Shown: positions 15,151-23,691, counted from the first letter of the stretch. The stretch: DNA of 64,000 bases from Lentzea alba (GCF_011067745.1 NZ_JAAMPJ010000018.1:1-64000), one strand, 5' to 3'. Program-made: numbers and translations. Notes: generated by a model not told the origin, from the sequence alone.

Positions 15151-17679
15151 GTGCTCCAGACGTGGTTCCTCGTCGGTGTGTCCGTCGCCTACCTCGCCGT
15201 GCTGTTCGCGATCGCGTTCTACGGCGACCGCCGCGCCGACGCCGGCCGCAGCATCGTCGGCCGCGGCACGATCTACGCGCTCTCGCTGGCCGTCTACGCG
15301 ACGTCGTGGACCTACTACGGCAGCGTCGGGCGAGCGGCGTCGACCGGCGTCGGCTTCCTGTCGATCTACCTCGGACCGACGATCATGCTCGCGCTCGGAT
15401 GGCTGGTGCTGCGCCGGATCATCCACATCAGCCACCGGCACCGCATCACGAGCCTCGCCGACTTCGTGTCCGCCCGCTACGGCAAGAGCGTGCGGCTCGG
15501 TGGCCTCGTGGCGGCGATCGCCGTGGTCGGCGTCGTGCCGTACATCGCCCTGCAGCTCAAGGCGGTGTCCAACACCTTCGAGATCATCCGCCGCGCCCCG
15601 GCGGTCACGCCGTCCTCCGCGCTCGGCCAGGTGCCGGTCCTGGAGGACACCGCGCTGTACGTGGCGCTCCTGCTGGCCGGCTTCACGATCCTGTTCGGCA
15701 CCAGGCATCTCGACGCGACCGAACGCCACGAGGGCATGGTCACCGCGATCGCGTTCGAGTCGGTGGTGAAGCTGGTGGCGTTCGTCGCGGCCGGCATCAC
15801 CGTCACCTGGGGCCTGTACAACGGTTTCGGCGACCTGTTCAGCCAGGCGGCGCAAGCCGGACACACCGCGTTGTTCACCCTCGGCGACTCGACCGGCACG
15901 TGGGTGTGGCTGAACGTGTTGTCGCTCTTCGCGATCGTGCTGCTGCCGCGCCAGTGGCAGGTGGGCGTGGTGGAGAACGTCGACGAACGGCACGTCAAGC
16001 AGGCGATGTGGATGACGCCGCTGTACATGCTGCTGATCAGCGTGTTCGTGCTGCCGATCGCGGCCGCGGGCCTGCTGCGGTTCGGCTCCGGCGCCGAAGC
16101 GGACACGTTCGTGCTGACCGTGCCGATGGCGGCGGGCCTGGACGCGTTGGCACTGCTGGTGTTCGTCGGCGGTCTGAGCGCGGCGACCGGCATGATCATC
16201 GTCGAGACGGTGGCGCTGTCCACCATGGTGTCGAACTCGATCGTCGTGCCGACGCTGCTGCGCCGCGGCTACCGGGGCAGGCTGGCGCGCCTGATCCTCG
16301 TCACCCGGCGACTGTCGATCGTCGCGATCCTGCTGCTCGGCTACGCGTACTTCCGGCTGGCCGGCGAGAGCGCCGCGCTGGTGTCGATGGGCCTGGTGTC
16401 GTTCGCGGCGGTCGCGCAGTTCGCCCCGGCGATCATCGGCGGCCTGTACTGGAAGGGCGGCACCCGCGACGGCGTCATGGCGGGCCTCGTCGGCGGGTTC
16501 GCCGTGTGGACCTACACGTTGCTGCTGCCCAACTTCGCGGTGACGGGCTGGCTGCCGCGCGGTTTCCTCGACCACGGCCCGTTCGGCGTCGAGGCGCTGC
16601 GTCCCGAACACCTGCTCGGCATCACCGGCATGGACAACATCAGCCACGGCATGTTCTGGAGCATGCTCGTCAACGTCGGCTGCTACGTCGTGGTCTCGCT
16701 GCTCGGCCGCCCGCAGGCCCGCGAACAGGCCCAGGCGGTGCTGTTCGTCGACGCCCTCGACGACCCGACCCGCCCACGCCTGTGGCGCAGCCACGTCCCG
16801 GTGCCGGCGCTGCACGACCTGCTCGTCCGCTCCCTGGGCCACCGCGCGGCCGCGAAAGCGCTCGACGGCGTGGACCTGGAGTCCGACCAGGACGCCGACC
16901 CGGACCTGGTGCACCACGTGGAAACCGTGCTGGCCGGCGCGGTCGGTGCCGCGTCCGCCCGGATGATGCTCACCTCGATCGCCGGCGAGGAACAGCTCGG
17001 CGTCGAGGAGGTCATGGAGATGCTCGACGAGGCCTCCCAGGTGGCGGCGCTGGAGGAACGGCACCGGCTGGCACGCGAGCTGCACGACTCGGTCTCCCAG
17101 GCGTTGTTCTCGATGACCCTGCACGCTCGAGCCGTCGAACTCGCGCTGCACAAACAGGGCGGCGACCCCGACGGCCCGGTCGCGCGCGGCATCACCGAAC
17201 TGCGCGGCCTCACCCAGGACGCCCTCGCCGAGATGCGCGCCTCGCTCTTCCAGCTCCGCCCCGACGCGCTGCGCGAAGACGGCCTGGCCGAGGCGATCCG
17301 CAAGCAGTCGGCCGCCATCGCCTCCCGCGAGGACGTGGTCATCGCCGTGGAAGCCCCCGGCTACCGCCTCTCGCTCGACGACCGCGCCGAGGAGGAGCTG
17401 TTCCGCGTCGTGCAGGAAGCCGTGCACAACGCGATCAAGCACGCCCGTCCCGGCCGCATCGACATCACCCTGTTCGAAGACGACGGCTTGATCATCGAAG
17501 TGTCCGACGACGGCACGGGATTCGACCCCGCTACGGTCTCCTCCAGCGGCATGGGCCTGGTGAGCATGCGGGAGCGGATGAGAAGAATCGGTGGCGGACT
17601 CGTCATCGACAGCACCCCGGCGGGTTCCACGACGGTCCGCGCGGTGCTCCCCTCGGCAGCGGCAGGAGAGGCACGGTGA
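15151..17679 (+). CDS. sodium/solute symporter-histidine kinase fusion (CbrA/CrbS-like sensor)
   Basis: This 842-residue protein joins an SLC5-type transporter of about 13 helices (residues 1-520) to a cytoplasmic kinase. The phosphoacceptor helix RLARELHDSVSQALFSMTLH places the histidine at His645, in HisKA_3 style. The ATPase part has VVQEAVHNAIKHARP (N box), VSDDGTGFD (G1) and GMGLVSMRERM (G2). CbrA and CrbS are known examples in which the transporter half senses or carries the signal (histidine or acetate); which ligand applies here is unknown. The STAC linker would occupy about residues 540-620. It overlaps the response-regulator gene by GTGA, so the pair form one two-component system. 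Confidence 0.9.
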   Translation: MLQTWFLVGVSVAYLAVLFAIAFYGDRRADAGRSIVGRGTIYALSLAVYATSWTYYGSVGRAASTGVGFLSIYLGPTIMLALGWLVLRRIIHISHRHRITSLADFVSARYGKSVRLGGLVAAIAVVGVVPYIALQLKAVSNTFEIIRRAPAVTPSSALGQVPVLEDTALYVALLLAGFTILFGTRHLDATERHEGMVTAIAFESVVKLVAFVAAGITVTWGLYNGFGDLFSQAAQAGHTALFTLGDSTGTWVWLNVLSLFAIVLLPRQWQVGVVENVDERHVKQAMWMTPLYMLLISVFVLPIAAAGLLRFGSGAEADTFVLTVPMAAGLDALALLVFVGGLSAATGMIIVETVALSTMVSNSIVVPTLLRRGYRGRLARLILVTRRLSIVAILLLGYAYFRLAGESAALVSMGLVSFAAVAQFAPAIIGGLYWKGGTRDGVMAGLVGGFAVWTYTLLLPNFAVTGWLPRGFLDHGPFGVEALRPEHLLGITGMDNISHGMFWSMLVNVGCYVVVSLLGRPQAREQAQAVLFVDALDDPTRPRLWRSHVPVPALHDLLVRSLGHRAAAKALDGVDLESDQDADPDLVHHVETVLAGAVGAASARMMLTSIAGEEQLGVEEVMEMLDEASQVAALEERHRLARELHDSVSQALFSMTLHARAVELALHKQGGDPDGPVARGITELRGLTQDALAEMRASLFQLRPDALREDGLAEAIRKQSAAIASREDVVIAVEAPGYRLSLDDRAEEELFRVVQEAVHNAIKHARPGRIDITLFEDDGLIIEVSDDGTGFDPATVSSSGMGLVSMRERMRRIGGGLVIDSTPAGSTTVRAVLPSAAAGEAR

Positions 17680-18344
17680 CTGCGGTGACGGCGCCCCCGA
17701 TCCGGGTGTTCCTCGTCGACGACCACGCGGTGGTGCGACGCGGCATGCGGGCGTTCTTCGAGATGCTCGACGACATCGAGGTGATCGGCGAGGCGGGCGA
17801 CGGCCAGGCGGCCCTCGACGAGCTCGCGGCCCGCGCCACCGCGGCCGACCTGCCGGACGTGGTGCTGATGGACCTGCTGATGCCCCGCCTCGACGGCATC
17901 GGCGCCACGAGGGCCATCAAACAGCTGTATCCCCAGGTGGAGGTCGTGGCGCTGACCTCATTCTCGGAAGCCGAACGCGTCCACGTGGCCCTGGAAGCCG
18001 GTGCCGCCGGGTACCTGTTGAAGGACGCCGAGGCCGACCAGGTGGGAGCAGCGGTGCGCGCGGCCGTGCGGGGGCAGGTCCACCTCGACCCGGCCGTCGC
18101 CCGCACCTTGACCCGGTCCCTGGTGGCGCCGCAGCGGACGGCTACCGCGCTCACCCCTCGCGAGCGCGAGATCCTGGTGCTGGTGGCGCACGGGAAGTCG
18201 AACCGCGACATCGCCGAGGTGCTCGTGATCTCCGAACGGACCGCGCGCACGCACGTGTCGAACGTGCTCAACAAGCTCGGGCTGGCGTCGCGGACTCAGG
18301 CGGCGTTGTGGGCGGTGCGCGAAGGACTGGTGACCGGGCAGTGA
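17676..18344 (+). CDS. NarL/LuxR-type response regulator
   Basis: This 222-residue protein is the partner of the preceding sensor. Its receiver domain has the acidic pair in VFLVDDHAVVRRG, the phosphorylated Asp66 in VVLMDLLMPRLDG, Thr/Ser in ALTSFSEA and Lys in YLLKDAE. The C-terminal LuxR HTH reads ALTPREREILVLVAHGKSNR, then ERTARTHVSNVLNKL. The GTG start at 17676 overlaps the kinase stop as GTGA, and its own stop overlaps the start of the SMI1/KNR4 gene the same way. By analogy with CrbR-type regulators it may control carbon-source uptake (inference). Confidence 0.92.
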   Translation: MTAVTAPPIRVFLVDDHAVVRRGMRAFFEMLDDIEVIGEAGDGQAALDELAARATAADLPDVVLMDLLMPRLDGIGATRAIKQLYPQVEVVALTSFSEAERVHVALEAGAAGYLLKDAEADQVGAAVRAAVRGQVHLDPAVARTLTRSLVAPQRTATALTPREREILVLVAHGKSNRDIAEVLVISERTARTHVSNVLNKLGLASRTQAALWAVREGLVTGQ

Positions 18345-18874
18345 GCACCACGGAGGCGTTGGCGACGCAGCTGGCCGAACTGCGCGCCCTGGACCCGGAC
18401 CTGCCACCCAGCACACCGGTGACCGAGCCGGAGCTGGCCGGGCTGGAACGTGCTCTCGGAGCCGCTCTGCCCAAGGCGTACCGGGACTTCCTGCTCCACG
18501 TAGGCACCGGGCCAGGCCCCTACTACGGGTTGCACCGCGTCGCCGACCTCCACCTCAACGCGACTGACCGAGACACCGCGGGGACGTTCCCGCTCACCCC
18601 AGCTGACTTCGAGGAGCACTTCCTCACGGCGCGGGCGAAGTCGATCGAGCTGGACTTCGACGCCCCCGGCTGCCTGGAGATCGGGCACCAGGGCTGTGCG
18701 AACTCCACCGTCCTGATCCTCACCGGCGACCTGGCCGGCACGGTGTGCGACGTCTGGGAGAACGAGTGGAGCCCCGCGCGCACGCCCGGCGTGCAGCCGC
18801 TCGGCCTCACGCCGACGTTCGACGAGTGGTACGGCGAGTGGCTCACCGGCCGCCTCGCCGCGCTACAGGAATAG
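18341..18874 (+). CDS. SMI1/KNR4 family protein
   Basis: This 177-residue protein shows the SUKH/SMI1-KNR4 pattern. VTEPELAGLERALGAALPKA and YRDFLLHVGTGPGPYYGLHR form the N-terminal helix pair and G-x-G-P-x-x-G loop. CLEIGHQGCANSTVLILTGD and GTVCDVWEN form the later strands, and FDEWYGEWLTGRL is the final helix. SUKH proteins are often immunity proteins against contact-dependent toxins, but no toxin gene is near. It is coupled to the response-regulator gene by GTGA. Its end overlaps the convergent DUF1304 gene by 12 bp. Confidence 0.8.
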   Translation: MSTTEALATQLAELRALDPDLPPSTPVTEPELAGLERALGAALPKAYRDFLLHVGTGPGPYYGLHRVADLHLNATDRDTAGTFPLTPADFEEHFLTARAKSIELDFDAPGCLEIGHQGCANSTVLILTGDLAGTVCDVWENEWSPARTPGVQPLGLTPTFDEWYGEWLTGRLAALQE

Positions 18875-19252
18875 CAGCACGACCAGCGGTGGGACGCCTT
18901 CTGCCGCGACGCCTCCCCACGCCTGGTTGCGCGGCCTGCTCATGGCCAGCTGGTCGGCGACGGCCAGCACCACGCTGCCCAGCAGCATGAACCAGGACAC
19001 GTAGATCACCAACGTGCGCCCGACCAGCTCGTGGCCGGAGTGCACGGCGATGAGGCCGGCGATCAGCCCGCACGCCAGGAACAGGTTGTAGAAGCCGACG
19101 CCGAACGCCCACAACCTGATCGCCGGCACGTCCGAGGCGGGTTGCCCGAACACGCTCTGGTGCACCCGGTGGATCAGGAACGCCTCCCACACCCACACGA
19201 CCAGATGCACGAGAACGGCGACGACCGCCGCGATCTGGGCGACGACGCTCAC
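18863..19252 (-). CDS. DUF1304-like integral membrane protein
   Basis: This 129-residue protein has four membrane spans and the DUF1304 signatures: HLVVWVWEAFL in helix 1, VFGQP in the first loop, then WAFGVGFYNLFLACG in helix 2. No activity is known for the family. It starts with GTG 19252 overlapping the cupin stop (GTGA), so the two form an operon. Alternative longer readings upstream run through the cupin gene and are rejected. Confidence 0.82.
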   Translation of the reverse strand: MSVVAQIAAVVAVLVHLVVWVWEAFLIHRVHQSVFGQPASDVPAIRLWAFGVGFYNLFLACGLIAGLIAVHSGHELVGRTLVIYVSWFMLLGSVVLAVADQLAMSRPRNQAWGGVAAEGVPPLVVLLFL

Positions 19253-19632
19253 AGGGTCACCCCGTGGCGCGGCAGTGCTTCCAGACCGTGCGCGGACAGG
19301 TCGCGGAAGAAGGCGCCCATGGCGTCCCCGACGGCGAACGCCAGGAACTGCGCGGACGGCGTGTGCACGGTGAACGTGTGCGGTGCGTTGGGCGGGATGG
19401 CGATCGCGTCGCCCGGTGAGAGGTCGTGGAGTTCGCCGTCGAGCAGCACGGCCATGCGTCCGTGCAGCACGTAGTAGCACTTGGGCCACGGGGTGCGGTG
19501 GGGCGGTGCACCCTCGCCGCGGGGTGCGTCGACCTCGAACAACTCGTAGGCGCCGTCGGTGTGCTTGCCGGAAATGCGGACGGTGATGATCGCATCAGGT
19601 GCGGTCAGCTCTTCGCTCGTCGTAGTCGTCAT
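19249..19632 (-). CDS. cupin domain protein
   Basis: This 127-residue single-domain cupin carries motif 1 as PPHRTPWPKCYYVLHGRM and motif 2 as LSPGDAIAIPPNAPHTFTV. Its metal-type residues are His in PPHRT and His in PHTF; the central His/Glu of classic motif 1 is replaced around KCYYV, so metal binding is uncertain. It is the first gene of a two-gene operon with DUF1304, divergent from a LuxR-type regulator with an inverted repeat in the 89-bp gap. A sensing or detoxifying role is possible but not shown. Confidence 0.8.
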   Translation of the reverse strand: MTTTTSEELTAPDAIITVRISGKHTDGAYELFEVDAPRGEGAPPHRTPWPKCYYVLHGRMAVLLDGELHDLSPGDAIAIPPNAPHTFTVHTPSAQFLAFAVGDAMGAFFRDLSAHGLEALPRHGVTL

Positions 19633-19666
19633 GCGAACAAGGGTCTGCGCGACACACCAGCGAGGA

Positions 19667-19686
19667 CATCCCGGAAAACTGGGATG
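19667..19686. promoter_or_regulatory. inverted repeat between cupin operon and LuxR-type gene
   Basis: CATCCCGGAAAACTGGGATG has perfect 6-bp arms (CATCCC/GGGATG) around 8 bp. It sits 34 bp from each divergent start, a reasonable operator for the HTH protein encoded next door. Binding is inferred from position only. Confidence 0.5.
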
Positions 19687-19721
19687 CGCGGACCCGTCGG
19701 GAGCGGCGCATACTGCCAACC

Positions 19722-20708
19722 ATGTGGGAGGGCCGGGCGCTGGGCGTGCGGCGCGACGTCACGGCACTCGCGTCGGCGGGGCTCGACGTCGCCGAACTGC
19801 ACGCGGCGGCCATCGCGCTGGTGGACCGGGTGGTGCCGTGCGAGCTCACCTGCTGGGCGTCGATGGACCCCGACTCGGGCGCGATCAGCTCGATGACCAG
19901 CGGCGTCAACCGCATCCCGCAGCAGTACGAGCCGCTGCTCGCGGCCTGCGAGTACACGCCGGGCGAGCCGCACACGTTCACGCAGCTGGCCCGGCGCGGC
20001 GACACGGTGGCGCGGCTGGAGGACAAGCGGTCGGCCCGTCTCAACGAGGTCTGGCGGCCGCTGGGACTCAGCCACGAGCTGCGCGCGCTGTTCCGCGCCG
20101 ACGACACCTGCTGGGGTGCCGCGGGCATGGTGCGCACCAGCGACTTCAGCGAGCGCGAGACCGAGTTCATGGCCTCGGTGGCACCCGCGCTGGGCGCCGC
20201 CACCCGAGTCGCGGCGCGCACGGCCGCGACCAGGTCCGGGGTGCCCGCGATCGTCGTGGTGGCGCGGGACGGGACCATCAGGGCGTCGACGGCCTCGGCC
20301 GCGCGGTGGCGGGACGAGCTGGAAGAGGTCGCGCCGGGACGGTTCGCGGTGATGCTGCGAGCAGCCGCCGCGGGAGCCAGGACAGGCCCGTTCAAAGCCA
20401 GAGTCCGGGACGCGCACGGCGGCTGGATCCTGCTGGAGGCGAGCGAGCTCGTCTCCGACGACGACTTCGAAGCGGCCGTGACGATCAGCCGGGCGTCCAA
20501 GGCGGAGCTGATGGGTCTGCTGCTCAAGGCGCACGGGGTGACCGCCCGTGAGCAGGACGTCTGCCACGAGGTGCTGGCCGGGCAGCCGACGTCGGAGATC
20601 GCCGCACGGCTCGCCATCTCGCCGTACACCGTGCAGGACCATCTCAAATCGCTCTTCGCGAAGTTCGGTGTCCGCAGCCGCGCGGAACTTGTCGCCAAGC
20701 TGTCATAA
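19722..20708 (+). CDS. LuxR-type regulator with N-terminal GAF-like region
   Basis: This 328-residue protein has a regulatory region (residues about 1-170, GAF/PAS-like, with LTCWASMDPDSGAISSMTSG) and a second sensory segment (about 170-250). A LuxR helix-turn-helix follows near the C-terminus: GVTAREQDVCHEVLAGQPTS, then IAARLAISPYTVQDHLKSLF. Its pattern of HTH is that of actinobacterial stand-alone LuxR proteins without a receiver domain. It is divergent from the cupin-DUF1304 operon and probably regulates it. The signal is unknown; no conserved ligand pocket was recognised. Confidence 0.85.
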   Translation: MWEGRALGVRRDVTALASAGLDVAELHAAAIALVDRVVPCELTCWASMDPDSGAISSMTSGVNRIPQQYEPLLAACEYTPGEPHTFTQLARRGDTVARLEDKRSARLNEVWRPLGLSHELRALFRADDTCWGAAGMVRTSDFSERETEFMASVAPALGAATRVAARTAATRSGVPAIVVVARDGTIRASTASAARWRDELEEVAPGRFAVMLRAAAAGARTGPFKARVRDAHGGWILLEASELVSDDDFEAAVTISRASKAELMGLLLKAHGVTAREQDVCHEVLAGQPTSEIAARLAISPYTVQDHLKSLFAKFGVRSRAELVAKLS

Positions 20709-20768
20709 CGGGCTCGTGCGCAACTAGGGACGTTAGAGGGATCGTTCCGGGAGTCCGGCTCTGCCAGC

Positions 20769-22166
20769 ATGTCCGCCATGTACTCCGACCGCGCCCTCGT
20801 CATCGGCGCCGGCTTCGCGGGACTGCTGGCGGCCAGGGTGCTGTCCGAGTCGTACGGCGACGTGGTCCTGGTGGAACGCGACCAGATCACGACCGACACC
20901 GCGAGCAACATCCCCGCGAGCAAATGCGCCGTGCACAGCACCACCGGCTACCGCCCCGGCATCCCCCAGGCCCACCACCCGCACGCGCTGCTGGCGCGCG
21001 GCGCTGAAGTGCTGGAGACGCTCTTCCCCCGGCTCGGCGCCGAGCTGGAGGACGCGGGCGCGGTCCGCGCGGACCTCGGCAGCGACGTCATCAGCCGCGT
21101 CCCGGCCGGCTGGGCGCCGCGCGACCACCTCGGCCTGAGCGTGCTCTCGACGACGCGCGTGACGATCGAGCGGATCATCCGCCGCCGGGTCCTGAAGCTG
21201 CCCAACGTGTCCCTTGTGGACGGCGTCACGATCGACGGCCTGATGCACGACCGCGGCACGGTCACCGGCATCCAGGGCCGGCGCGACGGCGAGCCCTACA
21301 CCGACTACGCGGACCTCGTGGTCGACGCCTCCGGCCGCAACAGCAAGCTGGTGTCGTGGCTCGCGGAACACGGCGTCCACTGCCCGGCACCGATGATCGT
21401 CAACGGCCATCTCGCCTGCACCTCGCGCCTCTACGAGGTGAACCACGACCTGAAGCTCGACTGGAAGACCGCCTCCGAGATCACCCACCCGCCCACCACG
21501 AAACGCGGCGGCGCCGTGTCCTCGGTGGACGGCGGACTGTGGTTCGTGACGCTCTTCGGCGCGGGCGGCGACGTGGCCCCGACCGACGAGGACGGCTTCC
21601 TCGCCTACGCCGCCACGCTCGAGTGCCAGGACATCGCGGAGATCATCAAAACCGCCACCCCGGCGGGGCAGATCCACAAGGCCGCCAACCTGCGCAGCCG
21701 CTGGAACAGGTTCCACAAGGTGCCCAACTGGCCACGCGGCCTGCTCGCGCTCGGCGACTCCGTGGTCTCGCTCAACCCCGTCTACGGCCACGGCATGACG
21801 CTCGCCGCCCTGAACGCCGCGGAACTCCGCCACCTCCTGCAGGAACACGACCTGGCCAAGGAACCGCTCACGTTCCAGCACGCCGTCGCCAAGACCTCGC
21901 GGATCCCCTGGACGTCCGCGACGACCACCGACCTGGGCTGGAGCACCAGAAAGCTGCCGCTGAGAACGCGGCTCAGGCAGTGGTACGGGAAGCGCCTGTT
22001 CGAGGTCATGCCCGGCAACCGGCAGGTCTACCGGTCGTACGTCCGGGTCTCGCAGATGGTCGACCACCCGGCGGCGCTGTTCCGCCCGGCAGTGCTGTTG
22101 CGGGTGTTGTTCCGTGCGCTGTTCCGTTTGGTCAGCGGTCGACGCCCTCGGGCCAAACAACGGTGA
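20769..22166 (+). CDS. FAD-dependent oxidoreductase (monooxygenase/halogenase-like)
   Basis: This 465-residue flavoprotein has the N-terminal FAD motif VIGAGFAGLLAARVLSES and a DLVVDASGRNSKL (D-A-S-G) middle motif. A C-terminal GDSVVSLNPVYGHGMTLAAL is typical of tryptophan-halogenase-like and geranylgeranyl-reductase-like monooxygenases. The halogenase W-x-W-x-I-P signature is not visible, so chlorination is unlikely. An isolated gene of this kind could act on a polyketide or lipid. The ATG at 20769 (MSAMYSD) or 20778 may be used. Its end overlaps the convergent SLOG-like gene by 35 bp. Confidence 0.8.
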   Translation: MSAMYSDRALVIGAGFAGLLAARVLSESYGDVVLVERDQITTDTASNIPASKCAVHSTTGYRPGIPQAHHPHALLARGAEVLETLFPRLGAELEDAGAVRADLGSDVISRVPAGWAPRDHLGLSVLSTTRVTIERIIRRRVLKLPNVSLVDGVTIDGLMHDRGTVTGIQGRRDGEPYTDYADLVVDASGRNSKLVSWLAEHGVHCPAPMIVNGHLACTSRLYEVNHDLKLDWKTASEITHPPTTKRGGAVSSVDGGLWFVTLFGAGGDVAPTDEDGFLAYAATLECQDIAEIIKTATPAGQIHKAANLRSRWNRFHKVPNWPRGLLALGDSVVSLNPVYGHGMTLAALNAAELRHLLQEHDLAKEPLTFQHAVAKTSRIPWTSATTTDLGWSTRKLPLRTRLRQWYGKRLFEVMPGNRQVYRSYVRVSQMVDHPAALFRPAVLLRVLFRALFRLVSGRRPRAKQR

Positions 22167-22605
22167 CCGGCACCCCGCGCGACCGCGCGTAGGCGACGAC
22201 GTCGGCCGTCCCGCCGGGCCCACGACCGGGCTGCCCGTCCCACACCGCGAGCAGCGAGTCCGACTCGTCGATCATCCGCTTGCCCGCCTCCATGTAGGCG
22301 TGCGAGTCGGGTGTGACGTACGGCAGTTGCACGACCTTGCCCGCCCGAGCGAGCAACCGGTCGTAGACGGGCCGGTAGTCCTCGGGCAACGCCTCGCGGT
22401 ACCTCGCCGCGGGCAACACCGCGACGAGCGACCCACCCGCGTCCAGCACGGCCTGCGCGAACACCGCGTCCGCGCCGTCGGCCAGGCAGGACACCCCGAC
22501 CAGCGAGCCGTTCTGAGCCACCACGGCACGGATCATCCGGTCGACCTCTGCCTCGAGTTCGGCGGAGAGGCCGCGATGTCCGGTGATGGCGAGCTGTGTC
22601 GGCAT
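22132..22605 (-). CDS. SLOG-like Rossmann-fold protein
   Basis: This 157-residue protein has strand-helix repeats with LAITGHRGLS at the N-terminus, SCLADGADAVFAQAVLDAGG, VAVLPAARYREALP and a late LLAVWDGQPGRGPGGTADVV. This arrangement is that of the SLOG (DprA/LOG-related) superfamily, which binds nucleotides or nucleotide-derived ligands; the G-x-G-G-T loop fits. Stand-alone members have no settled function. It is convergent and overlapping with the FAD gene, with the ECF sigma gene beyond its start on the same strand. Confidence 0.65.
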   Translation of the reverse strand: MPTQLAITGHRGLSAELEAEVDRMIRAVVAQNGSLVGVSCLADGADAVFAQAVLDAGGSLVAVLPAARYREALPEDYRPVYDRLLARAGKVVQLPYVTPDSHAYMEAGKRMIDESDSLLAVWDGQPGRGPGGTADVVAYARSRGVPVTVVWPEGVDR

Positions 22606-22661
22606 CTGTGCAGGATAGGTCGCCGAAGACGAACCACGCCCGCAGATCGATCCAGCTGTGA

Positions 22662-23201
22662 TCAGGCAGCCAGGCAGAGCTCCGAGGCCGCGAGATGCGA
22701 CCGCAGCGCGCGCAACGCCGAGTGGACGCGCGACTTCACCGTGCCGACCGGGATGCCGAGCACCGCGGAGACCTCGTCCGGACTGCGGCCGTGCAGGTAC
22801 ATGTGCACGACGACCTCACGCCGGCTCGGGGTCAGCTTCGCCATCGCCTCGGCGAGCGTGATCGAGTCGACGACCCGGGAGATCTCGCAGCGCGCCACGG
22901 GAAGGTGCGCCAGCGCGCCGTCTCCGGCCTCCTTCGGGCGCCGGTTGCGGTGCCGGACGCGGTCGATGACGAGGTGACGCGCGACGGTCACGAGCCACGG
23001 TCTGGCCGCCTCCGGCCGGTGCGCGAGCCGCGGCGTGCGCCAGGCCCGCAGGAACGTCTCCTGCAGGAGGTCCTCGGCCAACTGCACATCGCCGTTCGTG
23101 AGCGTGCGCAGGTACTTGTGCACCGAACGGCCGTGCATGCGATACAGCTCCGCGAGAGCCCTGCCGTCCATTGGTCCCGCGTCGATGCCCACGATGGTCA
23201 T
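22662..23201 (-). CDS. ECF sigma factor (sigma-70 family)
   Basis: This 179-residue protein carries region 2 (LAEDLLQETFLRAWRTPRLA and WLVTVARHLVIDRVRHR) and region 4 (LTPSRREVVVHMYLHGRSPDEVSAVL, then GIPVGTVKSRVHSALRALR). It resembles SigL/SigK-type ECF factors. No anti-sigma gene follows on the same strand (the next gene is SLOG-like), so it is an orphan, or its antagonist is encoded elsewhere. The ATG at 23201 is used; an inner ATG at 23171 (MDGRALAEL) is also possible. A perfect 16-bp palindrome lies 37 bp upstream. Confidence 0.88.
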   Translation of the reverse strand: MTIVGIDAGPMDGRALAELYRMHGRSVHKYLRTLTNGDVQLAEDLLQETFLRAWRTPRLAHRPEAARPWLVTVARHLVIDRVRHRNRRPKEAGDGALAHLPVARCEISRVVDSITLAEAMAKLTPSRREVVVHMYLHGRSPDEVSAVLGIPVGTVKSRVHSALRALRSHLAASELCLAA

Positions 23202-23237
23202 GTCACAGAACTGTGCTCCGTGCCACACCGGTCCGAA

Positions 23238-23253
23238 TCGGTCGGCCGACCGA
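23238..23253. promoter_or_regulatory. perfect palindrome upstream of ECF sigma gene
   Basis: TCGGTCGGCCGACCGA is a perfect 16-bp dyad 37 bp before the sigma-factor ATG. It could be an operator or part of a leader hairpin; with such high GC some chance occurrence is possible. Confidence 0.4.
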
Positions 23254-23310
23254 ACCTGCCCGCGTAGTTGCGGAACCCCTGACCGGGACCGAAGTCCAGC
23301 CCCGGCTACG

Positions 23311-23691
23311 TCATCTGTCGTGCACCGCGAGCAAAGCGCTCACCAGGAGCTCCGAACAGCCGTCCTTCGCGAGGAACACCTGGGCCCCAGCCGCGATCGC
23401 ACCGTCCGCGCACGCGTTGTCCAGACTCATCGCCACCACCGGAATCCCGTGCTGCTCGGCGAAAACCCTGAGCAACGACAGGCCTTCCCGCTCGGTGGGC
23501 AGCAGCACGTCGACGATCGCGACACCCGGCGCGGTCTCCAGCGCGAGGCGCACCGCGGACTCCGCGCAACCAGCTTCCCCGACCACCTCGAACCCCTGAT
23601 GCGCCACCAGAAACGTGCGCAGGGCGGCGCGCACCCGCGGGTCGTCGTCGACGATCAGCACGCGGATGGGCCCTCGCCCGTCGTTCACCAT
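23311..23691 (-). CDS. stand-alone receiver-domain response regulator
   Basis: This 126-residue protein is only a receiver domain: RVLIVDDDPRVRAAL (acidic pocket), VAIVDVLLPTE with the phosphorylatable Asp, VVAMSL and FLAKDG (Lys). No output domain follows, so it works through protein contacts, as CheY or Spo0F do. I chose ATG 23691 because a perfect AGGAGG lies seven bases before it; the longer frame from 23772 has no such site. No kinase gene is adjacent. It is tandem with, and downstream of, the VOC gene. Confidence 0.85.
   Translation of the reverse strand: MVNDGRGPIRVLIVDDDPRVRAALRTFLVAHQGFEVVGEAGCAESAVRLALETAPGVAIVDVLLPTEREGLSLLRVFAEQHGIPVVAMSLDNACADGAIAAGAQVFLAKDGCSELLVSALLAVHDR

Noticed and set aside
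14788..17442. 884-codon frame on the minus strand
   Set aside because: Antisense to the symporter-kinase fusion; the kinase and transporter motifs lie on the plus strand.
15093..17675. Long plus-strand frame running into the response regulator
   Set aside because: Only the last 222 codons (from 17676) match a response regulator; the rest is a shifted-frame reading of the kinase gene.
19559..20551. Plus-strand frame of 330 codons over the cupin promoter and LuxR gene
   Set aside because: Wrong frame; product is low complexity and the LuxR HTH is in the frame starting at 19722.
20769..22166. Flavin-dependent halogenase call
   Set aside because: The FAD and GD...NPxYGxGM motifs fit, but the W-x-W-x-I-P halogenase signature was not found, so a general oxidoreductase call is safer.
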